A stretch of DNA of 64,000 nt from Acinetobacter sp. XS-4. Lineage in GTDB: Bacteria > Pseudomonadota > Gammaproteobacteria > Pseudomonadales > Moraxellaceae. The position numbers and the translations under genes were made by a program. A model generated the notes under the pieces. The model was not told the DNA's origin, ran no database searches, and saw only the letters and a program-made list of their open reading frames with translations. Location of the stretch: contig NZ_CP094657.1 in the NCBI RefSeq assembly GCF_023920705.1, positions 62,001 to 126,000 on the forward strand, written 5' to 3'. Shown here piece after piece: positions 8,821-16,818 of this stretch (positions are counted from its first letter, which is position 1; every line of letters starts with the position of its first letter).

Positions 8821-9369
8821 TTAGGTTCCTAACTCTGTTTCATGTAAGAAATGGGTGTGGTGCGGAGCACGTTTAGTTTTGCTCCATTCCTCAAGCATTT
8901 CGGCTTTCATTTCTTCAGTAATTTTTGCAATTTTTTCTTCAGCATGTACATCGTTATAAGTCAGTTCTAAACGGTGTCCATTTGGGTCGAAGAAGTAAAT
9001 CGAATGGAAAATGCCATGGTTGGTTACGCCTAAAACTTTCACAGCGTTTTCTTCTAAATGTTGCTTCGCAGCCATCAAAGCATTTAAGTCTTCAACTTCA
9101 AAAGCAATATGTTGTACCCATTGAGGCGTATTTTCGTCTCGGCCCATGTCTGGTTGAGTTGGCAATTCAAAGAAAGCCAAAACGTTGCCTTGGCCTGCAT
9201 CTAAGAATAAATGCATGTAAGGGTCGAAAGCTTTAGTTGACGGCACATGGTCTTCAGCAAAAGCTAAAATGAAGTCCATGTTGAGCATTTTTTTATACCA
9301 CTCAACTGTTTCTTTCGCATCCTTACAGCGATATGCAACGTGATGTATTTTTTTAATGGCAAATGTCAT
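8821..9369 (-). CDS. Single-domain VOC metalloprotein, candidate homogentisate ring-cleavage dioxygenase
   Basis: A 182-aa vicinal-oxygen-chelate (glyoxalase/extradiol dioxygenase) protein. The start at 9369 (MTFAIKK) is chosen because AAGGAG lies nine bases upstream; an upstream in-frame ATG at 9396 lacks such a site and overlaps maiA. The three VOC metal ligands are visible: His10 (KIHHVAY), His87 (VQHIAFEVE) and Glu135 (HRLELTY). The C-terminal about 35 residues are charged and His-rich. It is the last gene of fahA-maiA-VOC, and no hmgA-type cupin dioxygenase is present in this locus. Its position therefore suggests that it acts on homogentisate, giving maleylacetoacetate for MaiA. That activity is inference; a glyoxalase or other lyase role is also possible. 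Confidence 0.8.
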   Translation of the reverse strand: MTFAIKKIHHVAYRCKDAKETVEWYKKMLNMDFILAFAEDHVPSTKAFDPYMHLFLDAGQGNVLAFFELPTQPDMGRDENTPQWVQHIAFEVEDLNALMAAKQHLEENAVKVLGVTNHGIFHSIYFFDPNGHRLELTYNDVHAEEKIAKITEEMKAEMLEEWSKTKRAPHHTHFLHETELGT

Positions 9370-9386
9370 ATTAAAACTCCTTTTTA

Positions 9387-10019
9387 CTATTCCCAATCTG
9401 GTTGTTGTTCTGGTGCCGCGTTATAGAAGGCTGGGATAGACAAACAATGGTGATAAATCGATTCAATTTTTGGAAACGCAGATAAATCAATCTTGAAGCG
9501 TTTCGCGTTGTAAACCTGTGGAATCAGACAGCAATCGGCAATTGTGGCTTGTTCTCCAAAGCAAAATTGTCCGTTTGAATCTTGAAGATGCTGTTCGAGA
9601 TTTTGAAAGCCTTCAATAATCCAGTGCTGATACCAATAATTTTTTTGTTCGTCTGAAACGTTTAAATCATTTTTTAAATATTTCAGAACACGTAAGTTGT
9701 TTAACGGGTGAATATCGCAAGCGATTGCTTGGGAAAAAGCTCGGATTTTGGCTCTCTCTTGCACATCGCTTGGAAGTAATTTGGTTTCTGGATATTGCTC
9801 ATCCAGATATTCCAAAATACTTAATGATTGAGACAAGGTTAAATCGCCATCAATTAAGGTCGGGACCAGAGCACTAGGGTTTAACTTTAAATAGTCTTCG
9901 CTTTGCTGTTCATTTTTTACCAGATGAACTGGAACAGTCTCATAAGCTAAACCTTTAATGTTTAGACCAATCCGTACTCTGTAGGCTGCAGAGCTACGAA
10001 AGTAACTATACAGCTTCAT
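9387..10019 (-). CDS. maiA: Maleylacetoacetate isomerase (zeta-class glutathione S-transferase)
   Basis: Isomerises maleylacetoacetate to fumarylacetoacetate with glutathione. The 210-aa protein has the thioredoxin-like N-terminal domain with YFRSSAAYRVRIGLNIKG (zeta-class SSxxxRVRI active-site motif). It also has NPSALVPTLIDGDLTLSQSLSILEYLDE for glutathione binding, and an all-helical C-terminal domain. The start at 10019 (MKLYSY) has GGAG seven bases upstream and overlaps the end of fahA by 14 nt, implying translational coupling. An upstream ATG at 10043 lies inside fahA and is less likely. The VOC gene follows after 17 nt. Confidence 0.93.
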   Translation of the reverse strand: MKLYSYFRSSAAYRVRIGLNIKGLAYETVPVHLVKNEQQSEDYLKLNPSALVPTLIDGDLTLSQSLSILEYLDEQYPETKLLPSDVQERAKIRAFSQAIACDIHPLNNLRVLKYLKNDLNVSDEQKNYWYQHWIIEGFQNLEQHLQDSNGQFCFGEQATIADCCLIPQVYNAKRFKIDLSAFPKIESIYHHCLSIPAFYNAAPEQQPDWE

Positions 10020-11313
10020 AGTCTGGCTCCGAAGTTTCTGCAAAATCGAACGTTAATGCAGGAAGAACCGTGTTTCGAACTTCACCAAAGCCAATTCGAA
10101 TACCATTTTTTTCACAGTGGCCTTTCATGATGAGCGTATCGCCATCTTGCAAGAAACCACGAGTTTCACCATTCGCAAGTGTTAAAGGCTTGGTGGTGTT
10201 CCATGTAAGCTCAAGCAAGCTACCATATGAATCTGGTGTAGAACCTGAAATGGTACCCGAACCCATTAAGTCACCAACCTGAACGTTACAACCAGCAATC
10301 GTGTGATGAGTGAGCTGCTGAGACATAGACCAATACATATATTTAAAATTGGTTTTGCAGATTACGTCGCTTTGTGCAGATTTCGGGGTTTGAATTTCAA
10401 CACTTAAATTAATGTCGTAACTATTGGCAACACTTTCTTGTAAATAAGCCAGTGGTTTTGGTTCTTGTTTCGGGCCTTCAACTTTAAATGGCTCAAGTGC
10501 TTCAAGCGTTACCACCCAAGGTGAAATCGAACTTGCAAAAGTTTTAGCATTAAATGGCCCGAGTGGAACATATTCCCATTGCTGAATATCACGTGCTGAC
10601 CAGTCATTGAGTAATACCATTCCAAAAATATGGTCCCACGCATTTTCAATCGAGATTGGCTGGCCAAGCTGAGTCGGCTTACCAATAACAAATGCTGTTT
10701 CAAGTTCGAAATCGAGTTTACGCGATGCAGAAAAAACTGGGCGCTCTTCATTTGGAAGTTTAATTTGTCCAGACGGACGCACAACTTGAGTGCCACTGAC
10801 TACAACAGAGCTAGCACGACCGTTATAACCAACAGGCAATTCAGTCCAGTTTGGCAGTAAGGCATTTTTTGGATCGCGGAACATGCAGCCCACATTGGTG
10901 GCATGTTCTTTAGAAGAATAGAAATCGGTATAACCAGGCACCTGAAGAGGTAAATGTAAAGTAACGCTGTCTTGCTTAACTAAAACTTCTTGGCGTAATG
11001 CTTCATTTTCTTGAAGTGTTAAATTTTCAACTGAAAGAAGAGACTGTAGTGTCTTACGAACTTTTGACCAATTGGCTTTGCCAGACTCGATAAATTTATT
11101 CAGTGTAGGCTGGTTAAAGTATGTGTCTTGTTCTGAAAGTTTTAAAATTCCGTGCTTTTCAAGAGCAGCGAGATTAATGACCCATTCACCAATTGCTACA
11201 CCGACTTGACGCTCGCCATCAACTGTTTTGCTAAAAATACCATAAGGCAAATTATAAATAGTGAAATCTGATTGAGGTGAAACTTCAATAAAAGAGTTTA
11301 GTTTTTGTTCCAT
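10006..11313 (-). CDS. fahA: Fumarylacetoacetase
   Basis: Last step of tyrosine breakdown: hydrolyses fumarylacetoacetate to fumarate and acetoacetate. The 435-aa length fits the family. An SH3-like N-terminal domain (LPYGIFS, VGVAIGEWVINL) is followed by the catalytic domain. The latter has YTDFYSSKEHATNVGCMFR (catalytic His), KLDFELETAFVIGKP (metal-binding acids), LLNDWSARDIQQWEY and MGSGTISG. The start at 11313 is preceded by AAGGA with seven bases of spacing; an upstream in-frame start at 11349 is rejected for lack of a site. It heads the fahA-maiA-VOC operon and diverges from the aromatic permease gene over a region holding tandem palindromes. Confidence 0.96.
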   Translation of the reverse strand: MEQKLNSFIEVSPQSDFTIYNLPYGIFSKTVDGERQVGVAIGEWVINLAALEKHGILKLSEQDTYFNQPTLNKFIESGKANWSKVRKTLQSLLSVENLTLQENEALRQEVLVKQDSVTLHLPLQVPGYTDFYSSKEHATNVGCMFRDPKNALLPNWTELPVGYNGRASSVVVSGTQVVRPSGQIKLPNEERPVFSASRKLDFELETAFVIGKPTQLGQPISIENAWDHIFGMVLLNDWSARDIQQWEYVPLGPFNAKTFASSISPWVVTLEALEPFKVEGPKQEPKPLAYLQESVANSYDINLSVEIQTPKSAQSDVICKTNFKYMYWSMSQQLTHHTIAGCNVQVGDLMGSGTISGSTPDSYGSLLELTWNTTKPLTLANGETRGFLQDGDTLIMKGHCEKNGIRIGFGEVRNTVLPALTFDFAETSEPDYEAV

Positions 11314-11482
11314 TTTCGCGTCCTTGTCTTTATCTCGGGTCTTATACAAATAAAAGTTCGGTCTAGGACTGAGCTACTCAATAAGTTTTTAATCTTTGCT
11401 TAGATCATCTTTTGTCTTATGAGTTTGATATAGACCGAGCACAACCAATTGCTTCATGGCTCTATAATACTGAATTCATAAA

Positions 11483-11519
11483 ATTACGCAATACATAATT
11501 TAATTACACATTTCATAAT
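11483..11519. promoter_or_regulatory. Tandem 17-bp palindromic operators between fahA and the permease gene
   Basis: ATTACG-caata-CATAAT (11483-11499) and ATTACA-cattt-CATAAT (11503-11519), again exactly 20 bp apart as upstream of hpd. The first copy is nearly identical to the reverse complement of the second hpd copy. Confidence 0.7.
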
Positions 11520-11612
11520 AATTGTCATTTCTTGTATTTTCTGTTTTCATTCGCGGTCATGAGAAAAGTCACGCAATTATTTTTTCATGAATCTCTATGA
11601 AAGTTTGATCAA

Positions 11613-11629
11613 TTTATGATATACGTAAT
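11613..11629. promoter_or_regulatory. Third, weaker copy of the palindrome near the permease start
   Basis: TTTATG-atata-CGTAAT, matching the hpd/fahA operator pattern, 42 bp before the permease start codon. It would sit over or just downstream of a permease promoter, so binding here could repress uptake. Confidence 0.5.
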
Positions 11630-11670
11630 TTATTGGAAAAAAATTACGTGACAAGGATGAGAATAATCAT

Positions 11671-13059
11671 ATGTCAGCACAAGAGCAAGGAAACCTGAAA
11701 CATGGTTTGAGTAATCGGCACATCCAGCTTATTGCATTGGGTGGGGCGATTGGTACAGGGCTTTTTCTTGGTATATCACAATCGATTAAATTAGCAGGTC
11801 CATCGGTCATCCTTGGCTATGCAATTGCAGGATTTATTGCTTTTTTAATGATGCGTCAGCTTGGTGAAATGGTGGTTGAAGAGCCAGTAAGCGGGTCTTT
11901 TAGTCATTTTGCCTACAAATATTGGGGACCATTTGCTGGGTTCATGTCTGGATGGAATTACTGGGTACTCAATGTTCTGGTCTGCATGGCTGAATTAAGC
12001 GCAATTGGTCTTTATATTCAATATTGGTGGCCGCAAATTCCAACGTGGGCATCTGCTTTAACCTTCTTTGTCTTAATTAATGGCATTAATTTGCTACACG
12101 TTAAGTTTTTTGGCGAAATGGAATTTTGGTTTTCTATTGTCAAAATCTTGGCGATTTTAGGAATGATTGGTTTTGGTTCATATTTACTTGCAACTGGTAC
12201 AGCAGGTCCACAAGCAAGCATTTCGAACCTTTGGGCACTTGGCGGTTTCTTCCCATTTGGTGTTGAAGGCTTAGTCATGGCAATGGCGGTCATTATTTTT
12301 GCTTTTGGTGGTATTGAGCTTTTTGGTATTACTGCGGCTGAAGCACGTGACCCTGATAAAACTTTACCTAAAGCTGTAAATCAAATTATTTACCGTATTT
12401 TGATTTTCTATATCGCGACACTTTTTGTTTTATTCTCGCTATTCCCTTGGAACCAAATGGCACAAGGCGGTAGTCCGTTTGTGATGGTATTTGCTTCTTT
12501 AGATAGCCAAGGAATTGCAACGTTATTGAACTTTGTGATTTTGACTGCTGCGGTTTCAGTTTATAACGGTACGAGTTATTGCAGTAGCCGTATGTTATTG
12601 GGCCTTGCGCAACAAGGAAATGCACCAAAAGTATTTGCACGTATTAATAAACGCGGTATTCCAACCAATGCAGTGATCCTTTCTGCTGCGGTGACTATTT
12701 TATGTGTACTGTTAAATTATATTTTCCCTGAAAAAGCATTTGGTTTACTTATGATGCTTGTGGTTGCAGCTATTGTGATTAACTGGGTTGTAATTTCATG
12801 GACACATTTAAAATTCCGCAAATATATGCAGAGCCAAGGTCAAACCACTAAATTCCCAAGCTTTATGTACCCATTTAGCAACTATTTATGCATCGTGTTT
12901 ATGTTGGGCATTTTAATTGTAATGTCTTTAACACCAGATATGCGTACTGCAGTCATGATGATTCCTGGTTGGATCTTATGTTTGATGGTAGCGTATCAAT
13001 TTAAACGCCGAAAATTAAAGGCTGAGCAGTCTTTAACTGCTGTTAAAGCGGATATTTAA
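11671..13059 (+). CDS. aroP: AroP-type amino-acid permease (probably aromatic amino acids)
   Basis: Inner-membrane amino acid-proton symporter of the APC superfamily, 462 aa with about twelve transmembrane helices. The N-terminal GLSNRHIQLIALGGAIGTGLFLG and [18 protein letters not shown] are signatures of the AroP/GabP/PheP group. The start is at 11671, with AAGGATGAGA upstream. It diverges from the tyrosine catabolic operon and shares its palindromic operators, so uptake of tyrosine and/or phenylalanine is the likely role. It is closely similar in layout to HutT (21761-23173) in this window. Exact substrate range cannot be read from sequence. Confidence 0.85.
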   Translation: MSAQEQGNLKHGLSNRHIQLIALGGAIGTGLFLGISQSIKLAGPSVILGYAIAGFIAFLMMRQLGEMVVEEPVSGSFSHFAYKYWGPFAGFMSGWNYWVLNVLVCMAELSAIGLYIQYWWPQIPTWASALTFFVLINGINLLHVKFFGEMEFWFSIVKILAILGMIGFGSYLLATGTAGPQASISNLWALGGFFPFGVEGLVMAMAVIIFAFGGIELFGITAAEARDPDKTLPKAVNQIIYRILIFYIATLFVLFSLFPWNQMAQGGSPFVMVFASLDSQGIATLLNFVILTAAVSVYNGTSYCSSRMLLGLAQQGNAPKVFARINKRGIPTNAVILSAAVTILCVLLNYIFPEKAFGLLMMLVVAAIVINWVVISWTHLKFRKYMQSQGQTTKFPSFMYPFSNYLCIVFMLGILIVMSLTPDMRTAVMMIPGWILCLMVAYQFKRRKLKAEQSLTAVKADI

Positions 13060-13082
13060 TAAGATAGTAAGTTGTAGTTATC

Positions 13083-13112
13083 AAAAGGACGTATTTCATA
13101 CGTCCTTTTTTA
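13083..13112 (+). terminator. Terminator after the aromatic permease gene
   Basis: AAAAGGACGTA-tttca-TACGTCCTTTTTT: eleven-pair stem followed by T-rich sequence, about 25 bases past the stop codon. Confidence 0.9.
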
Positions 13113-13147
13113 TTTTTAAAATTTAGCAACAGAAATTAAAAGATTTT

Positions 13148-13173
13148 ATCATTGTTATAATATAACATTTCTT
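13148..13173. promoter_or_regulatory. Zur box upstream of zrlA
   Basis: Contains TGTTATAATATAACATTTC (13153-13171), built on the perfect odd palindrome TGTTATA-A-TATAACA. It matches the right 19 bases of the classical gammaproteobacterial Zur operator. It lies about 55 bp before the zrlA start, so repression by zinc-loaded Zur is expected. Confidence 0.8.
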
Positions 13174-13223
13174 CAATTTAATGATGAGCAGTTTTCCCCT
13201 TTGGGTGAAGATAGAGCATATTT

Positions 13224-13904
13224 ATGAAGCGTTATTTAGGTTTACTTTTATTATCTCTCACAGCTTGTAGTACTCAAACTCCCAAACCCACAACTCCTTT
13301 GAACACTCAGACGTCCTTACCACAGCCTAAAAAAACAGTGGTTAGAATAAAACAACAACCCGAAGATTATGTTGCTTGGTTAGCATCATCAGATCACGGA
13401 CAGTCTGTACAAGCTTATAAGCAGTTTCTTAAGCAAAAAGGGCTTGCCAATTTAGTTCCAGACCATGAGTTATTACGTTCGGCGCGCGACTGGCAAAAAT
13501 GTGGAGTTGAGCCGTATGCGGTGCCACCAAGAGAGATTTGGTCCAATATCGTTCCGACACTCAGCATCTTAAAAGCATTAGTTGACGATGGGGTGGTTAA
13601 CGATTTTGAAGTGACTTCGGTCTATCGGGCTTTATCTCTAAACCGCTGTGCTGGTGGTGCAGATGCTTCTCGACATGTCTTTAATGCAGCGCTTGATTTT
13701 CGAATTGGAGCAGAACAGCCTACAGATTTAGACCAGTTCAATATTCAACAAACCAAAACCAAACTTTGTCAGTTCTGGGAAACCAAGGGCCAAGCACTTA
13801 ACATGGGGCTGGGTGTTTATGCTTCAGGACAAATCCATATTGATAGTCAAGGATTCCGTTCATGGGGACCTGACCATCACTATAGAACCTCGATTTGTCA
13901 GTAA
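13224..13904 (+). CDS. zrlA: Zinc-regulated M15-type peptidase lipoprotein (ZrlA-like)
   Basis: A 226-aa lipoprotein: signal peptide with lipobox LTAC and lipidated Cys15, a Pro/Gln-rich linker, then a peptidase M15-like domain. The zinc ligands of that fold are visible: His151 and Asp158 (ASRHVFNAALDF) and His205 (QIHIDSQGF). Members cut peptidoglycan cross-links or D-Ala-D-Ala ends in the periplasm. A Zur-regulated lipoprotein peptidase called ZrlA, needed for envelope integrity during zinc starvation, is described in A. baumannii. The Zur box upstream and zigA downstream fit that gene. Membrane side (outer versus inner) is not decided here. Confidence 0.85.
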   Translation: MKRYLGLLLLSLTACSTQTPKPTTPLNTQTSLPQPKKTVVRIKQQPEDYVAWLASSDHGQSVQAYKQFLKQKGLANLVPDHELLRSARDWQKCGVEPYAVPPREIWSNIVPTLSILKALVDDGVVNDFEVTSVYRALSLNRCAGGADASRHVFNAALDFRIGAEQPTDLDQFNIQQTKTKLCQFWETKGQALNMGLGVYASGQIHIDSQGFRSWGPDHHYRTSICQ

Positions 13905-13975
13905 CTATAAAAGCAATTTTTTCAAAGACTAAATGACTTGGCTTAAATAAAACTGGAATAAAAACTTGATCAATA

Positions 13976-13993
13976 GTTATGTTATAACATAAC
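13976..13993. promoter_or_regulatory. Zur box upstream of zigA
   Basis: Perfect 18-bp palindrome GTTATGTTA-TAACATAAC about 110 bp before the zigA start at 14089. It shares the ATGTTATAACAT core with Zur operators but lacks the extra central bases of the zrlA box. Confidence 0.75.
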
Positions 13994-14028
13994 ATTATTG
14001 TGGTTTAGAAATAGATTACGCCTGTGAT

Positions 14029-14050
14029 CTGGCCATATTTAAATGGCCAG
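14029..14050 (+). other. Hairpin in the zigA 5' leader
   Basis: CTGGCCAT-atttaa-ATGGCCAG: eight GC-rich pairs with a six-base loop, three bases before a possible upstream ATG (14053). If transcribed, this stem would mask initiation at 14053, favouring the ATG at 14089. It may also influence leader stability. Confidence 0.5.
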
Positions 14051-14088
14051 CCATGATCAGTTTAAATATTATTCAAAGAGATCAAGCC

Positions 14089-15318
14089 ATGCACACTGCA
14101 ATCGCCAACTCATTTGCCAAGCTTCCCGTCACTGTTTTGTCTGGCTTTTTGGGTGCAGGAAAGACCACATTACTTAACCACATTTTAAATAATCGGGAAG
14201 GCCGCCGTATTGCTGTGATCGTAAATGACATGTCAGAGGTGAATATTGATGCGGCGTTAGTACGTGAAGGCGGGGCGGAGCTTTCAAGAACAGATGAAAA
14301 GCTGGTTGAAATGAGTAATGGCTGTATCTGTTGCACGCTAAGAGAAGATTTACTGGTTGAGGTTAAACGTTTAGCTGATGAAGGGCGCTTTGATCAATTG
14401 GTGATTGAGTCTACTGGCATTTCTGAACCGTTGCCTGTTGCAGAAACTTTTACTTTTGAAGATGAAGATGGAAACTCTCTCAATGAGTTTGCTCGACTCG
14501 ATACCATGGTTACGGTAGTCGATGCTTTTAACTTTCTTAAAGATTACGGTTCAATTGACTCCCTGCAACAACGTGGTGAGTCCTTGGGTGAACAAGATGA
14601 GAGAACTGTGGTTGACCTTCTCATTGATCAAATCGAGTTTTGTGATGTAATCGTGTTGAATAAAATTGACCTGATTGATCAGGCCCAGCAACACCAGCTC
14701 ATCGCAATTTTAAAAACTCTTAACCCGCGTGCTCGCATTGAAATTGCTCAATTTGGAAAGATTGCTTTAGATAAAATTTTAAATACTCAACTATTCGATT
14801 TTGATGAAGCCGCACAAGCACCGGGATGGTTAAAAGAGTTACGTGGTGAGCATACGCCAGAGACTGAAGAGTATGGAATCAGTAGCTTTGTTTACCGTGC
14901 CCGCCGACCGTTCTATCCAGAACGTTTTTATGATTTGGTACAGGCTGAATGGCCGGGTGTCGTCCGTTCTAAAGGCTTTTTCTGGTTGGCTGCTGAACCG
15001 ACATTGGCTTATTCATGGTCACAAGCGGGCGCGATGGCGCGGCATGGTTTGGCAGGTTATTGGTGGGCCGCTGTTGCAGAAGAAGACTGGCCGAGTGACT
15101 TAGACAGCATCGAACAAATTAAAAAGGTTTGGGATGCTCAAACAGGTGATGCACGTCAGGAGCTGGTTTTAATTGGTATGCAAATGGATGAGCAAGCTTT
15201 AATACAATGCTTAGACCATTGTTTATTAAGTGATGAAGAAATGGCTTTAGGGCCACAAGCTTGGCAGAACTGGTCTAATCCTTTTAAACAAGAAGATGAA
15301 ACCATGTTGATCGCTTAA
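14089..15318 (+). CDS. zigA: COG0523 GTPase, zinc metallochaperone candidate (ZigA-like)
   Basis: A 409-aa G3E-family GTPase. Walker [10 protein letters not shown] is at residues 19-27, the metal-binding CxCC motif of COG0523 proteins is Cys79-x-Cys81-Cys82 ([10 protein letters not shown]), IESTGISEP follows, and NKIDL is near 200. A CobW C-terminal domain covers the last about 110 residues. These proteins deliver metal to client enzymes under shortage. In A. baumannii, ZigA is described as Zur-controlled and linked to histidine catabolism and release of histidine-bound zinc, matching the hut genes that follow. The start at 14089 is preferred; a second ATG at 14053 in the same frame has no site and lies against a hairpin. 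Confidence 0.93.
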   Translation: MHTAIANSFAKLPVTVLSGFLGAGKTTLLNHILNNREGRRIAVIVNDMSEVNIDAALVREGGAELSRTDEKLVEMSNGCICCTLREDLLVEVKRLADEGRFDQLVIESTGISEPLPVAETFTFEDEDGNSLNEFARLDTMVTVVDAFNFLKDYGSIDSLQQRGESLGEQDERTVVDLLIDQIEFCDVIVLNKIDLIDQAQQHQLIAILKTLNPRARIEIAQFGKIALDKILNTQLFDFDEAAQAPGWLKELRGEHTPETEEYGISSFVYRARRPFYPERFYDLVQAEWPGVVRSKGFFWLAAEPTLAYSWSQAGAMARHGLAGYWWAAVAEEDWPSDLDSIEQIKKVWDAQTGDARQELVLIGMQMDEQALIQCLDHCLLSDEEMALGPQAWQNWSNPFKQEDETMLIA

Positions 15319-15320
15319 TT

Positions 15321-15355
15321 AAAAAAGCCCCTATTTTAAAGGGGCTTTTTTTTAT
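15321..15355. terminator. Bidirectional terminator between zigA and the acyltransferase gene
   Basis: AAGCCCCT-attttaa-AGGGGCTT with an A run before and a T run after, between convergent genes. The right end of its T run overlaps the acyltransferase stop codon. Confidence 0.9.
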
Positions 15356-16464
15356 GATTTATCTTTAATGAAAACCTTTCGAATGTAGCTGTTAAGCGGG
15401 GTGGAATAATATTTTTCAATTGCTGCGCTGATAATAAAGGTCAGAATCAGATAGCTAATTAAAAGTATAATTTTGATGCTAGCGTCGGTTTGAGCTGGAA
15501 TAAAAGCAACTTTCATTAGACCCAGCACAACCAGATGAAACAAATAAGTTTCATAACTTCTTTGCCCTAACCAGACCATGATTTTTGTAAATAGACTATG
15601 CGCTTGCGTTCCGGAAGAATGTTGAAAACACAAAATCAGTAAACCAGTAGCAAGAGCAAATAAGCTAATACCCCAAGTACTCACTTCTTTAATTGGCGCA
15701 TATAAATATAGAGTGGTCATACTCAAAATAATTAACCACGAAAGAGGTTTTTTATAGTGCCAATTTGGCTGATATTTATGAGAAAAAATCGCTGTTAAAC
15801 AGCCAATTGTTATACCATCAAAACTCGAAAAATAATGATATAAATAGGCACCACTTTCTTCTCCAAAATGGAGAGATCTAAAATAAGGCCCGTATAAAAT
15901 TACTCCAATCAGTACAGCAATAAAGACCTTATTACTACGCGTGAGTAGGCACAATAATGGAAAAACAAAGTAAAAAACTTCTTCTACAGAGAGCGACCAC
16001 AACACACCTAAAGCGTAGTTGACCCAACCGAATTTAATAATCAGGATATTCATCCAGAAGGTTAAAGCCGCAAAAATTGTTAGCGGATAGGAAACCTCAA
16101 TACCATTGGGTGCTTGGTTCATAAAGGGTTTTAAGTCAAATGCCCCAAGTATGCTTACACCTAAAATGAGTAAAACCAGACACGGTAAAATACGCGCTGC
16201 TCGTCGGATATAAAAATGCTTGAGGTTAATTGCGGAGAATTGTTTGTCTCTTTTTAAAGTGTGATGGGTAATTAAAAAACCCGAGATCACAAAAAACATG
16301 GTGACGCCATAATTTCCGTTTCTTGCGATGACTGTGCTAAATGCTTCACCTAAGAAATCAAAACCTAACCATGTATCTTTAAGTTTATAGGGAATATTAA
16401 AATGATGTAAAAGAACCAAAAGGATAGAGATTCCTCGAAGAATATCTATTTTATAATTACGCAT
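15352..16464 (-). CDS. Acyltransferase 3 family membrane protein
   Basis: A 370-aa integral membrane protein with ten or so hydrophobic helices and the acyltransferase-3 signatures: N-terminal RNYKIDILRGISILLVLLHH (conserved His pair at 21-22), GVTMFFVISGFLITH and the central SLSVEEVFYFVFPLL. Such OafA/YrhL-like proteins O-acetylate or otherwise acylate surface glycans, using a cytoplasmic acyl donor. No C-terminal SGNH domain is present. It stands alone between zigA and hutC with no polysaccharide genes nearby, so the target glycan is unknown. The locus position between zinc and histidine genes looks incidental. Confidence 0.88.
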   Translation of the reverse strand: MRNYKIDILRGISILLVLLHHFNIPYKLKDTWLGFDFLGEAFSTVIARNGNYGVTMFFVISGFLITHHTLKRDKQFSAINLKHFYIRRAARILPCLVLLILGVSILGAFDLKPFMNQAPNGIEVSYPLTIFAALTFWMNILIIKFGWVNYALGVLWSLSVEEVFYFVFPLLCLLTRSNKVFIAVLIGVILYGPYFRSLHFGEESGAYLYHYFSSFDGITIGCLTAIFSHKYQPNWHYKKPLSWLIILSMTTLYLYAPIKEVSTWGISLFALATGLLILCFQHSSGTQAHSLFTKIMVWLGQRSYETYLFHLVVLGLMKVAFIPAQTDASIKIILLISYLILTFIISAAIEKYYSTPLNSYIRKVFIKDKS

Positions 16465-16818
16465 TCGATGTGCTTCCAGTTTTATTAATATACTGTGTGG
16501 CAGAAGAATACTATCGATCAGTTATTTTAAATAAAAATTTTAAGCATCATTTCGTAAACCAGAAAAGGCTCTACATTTTTATATTCTTGAGTGAAGCACA
16601 GGGCTAGCAGAAATAACTATTAAATAAATATTAATAAAATACTAATATATTTGAATTTCTCTACATAAAACTTTAAATTAGCTCTTGTTGAGCTATGTTT
16701 ATTTTTTAAACTTTTTAAAATCTATTTAATTCATAAATTAACATGTTGTATGTAGTTGTATATACATAGCATGTCAACTAAAATACCTTTTTGCCTGCTG
16801 CCTTTTTGAGTATTTGTT
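16465..16818. other. Acyltransferase-hutC intergenic region
   Basis: About 350 bp, strongly AT-rich, with no ORF of note. It carries the divergent promoters of the acyltransferase gene and hutC, and a HutC-like operator near its right end. I see nothing else in it. Confidence 0.5.
16757..16766. promoter_or_regulatory. HutC operator upstream of hutC
   Basis: Palindrome TGTATATACA, about 50 bp before the hutC start. The same ten bases recur upstream of hutU at 18309-18318. GntR-family HutC repressors bind TGTA-N2-TACA-type sites, so this is the likely autoregulatory operator. Confidence 0.7.

Larger units (their letters stand above)
11314..11670. other. fahA-permease divergent promoter region
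   Basis: About 360 bp with no ORF, AT-rich, carrying the divergent promoters for fahA and the amino-acid permease. It holds at least three copies of the hpd-type palindrome (11483-11499, 11503-11519 and a weaker one at 11613-11629). Nothing else is recognisable. Confidence 0.6.

Noticed and set aside
9370..9396. Upstream start for the VOC protein
   Set aside because: Would overlap maiA and lacks a ribosome-binding site, whereas the ATG at 9369 has AAGGAG.
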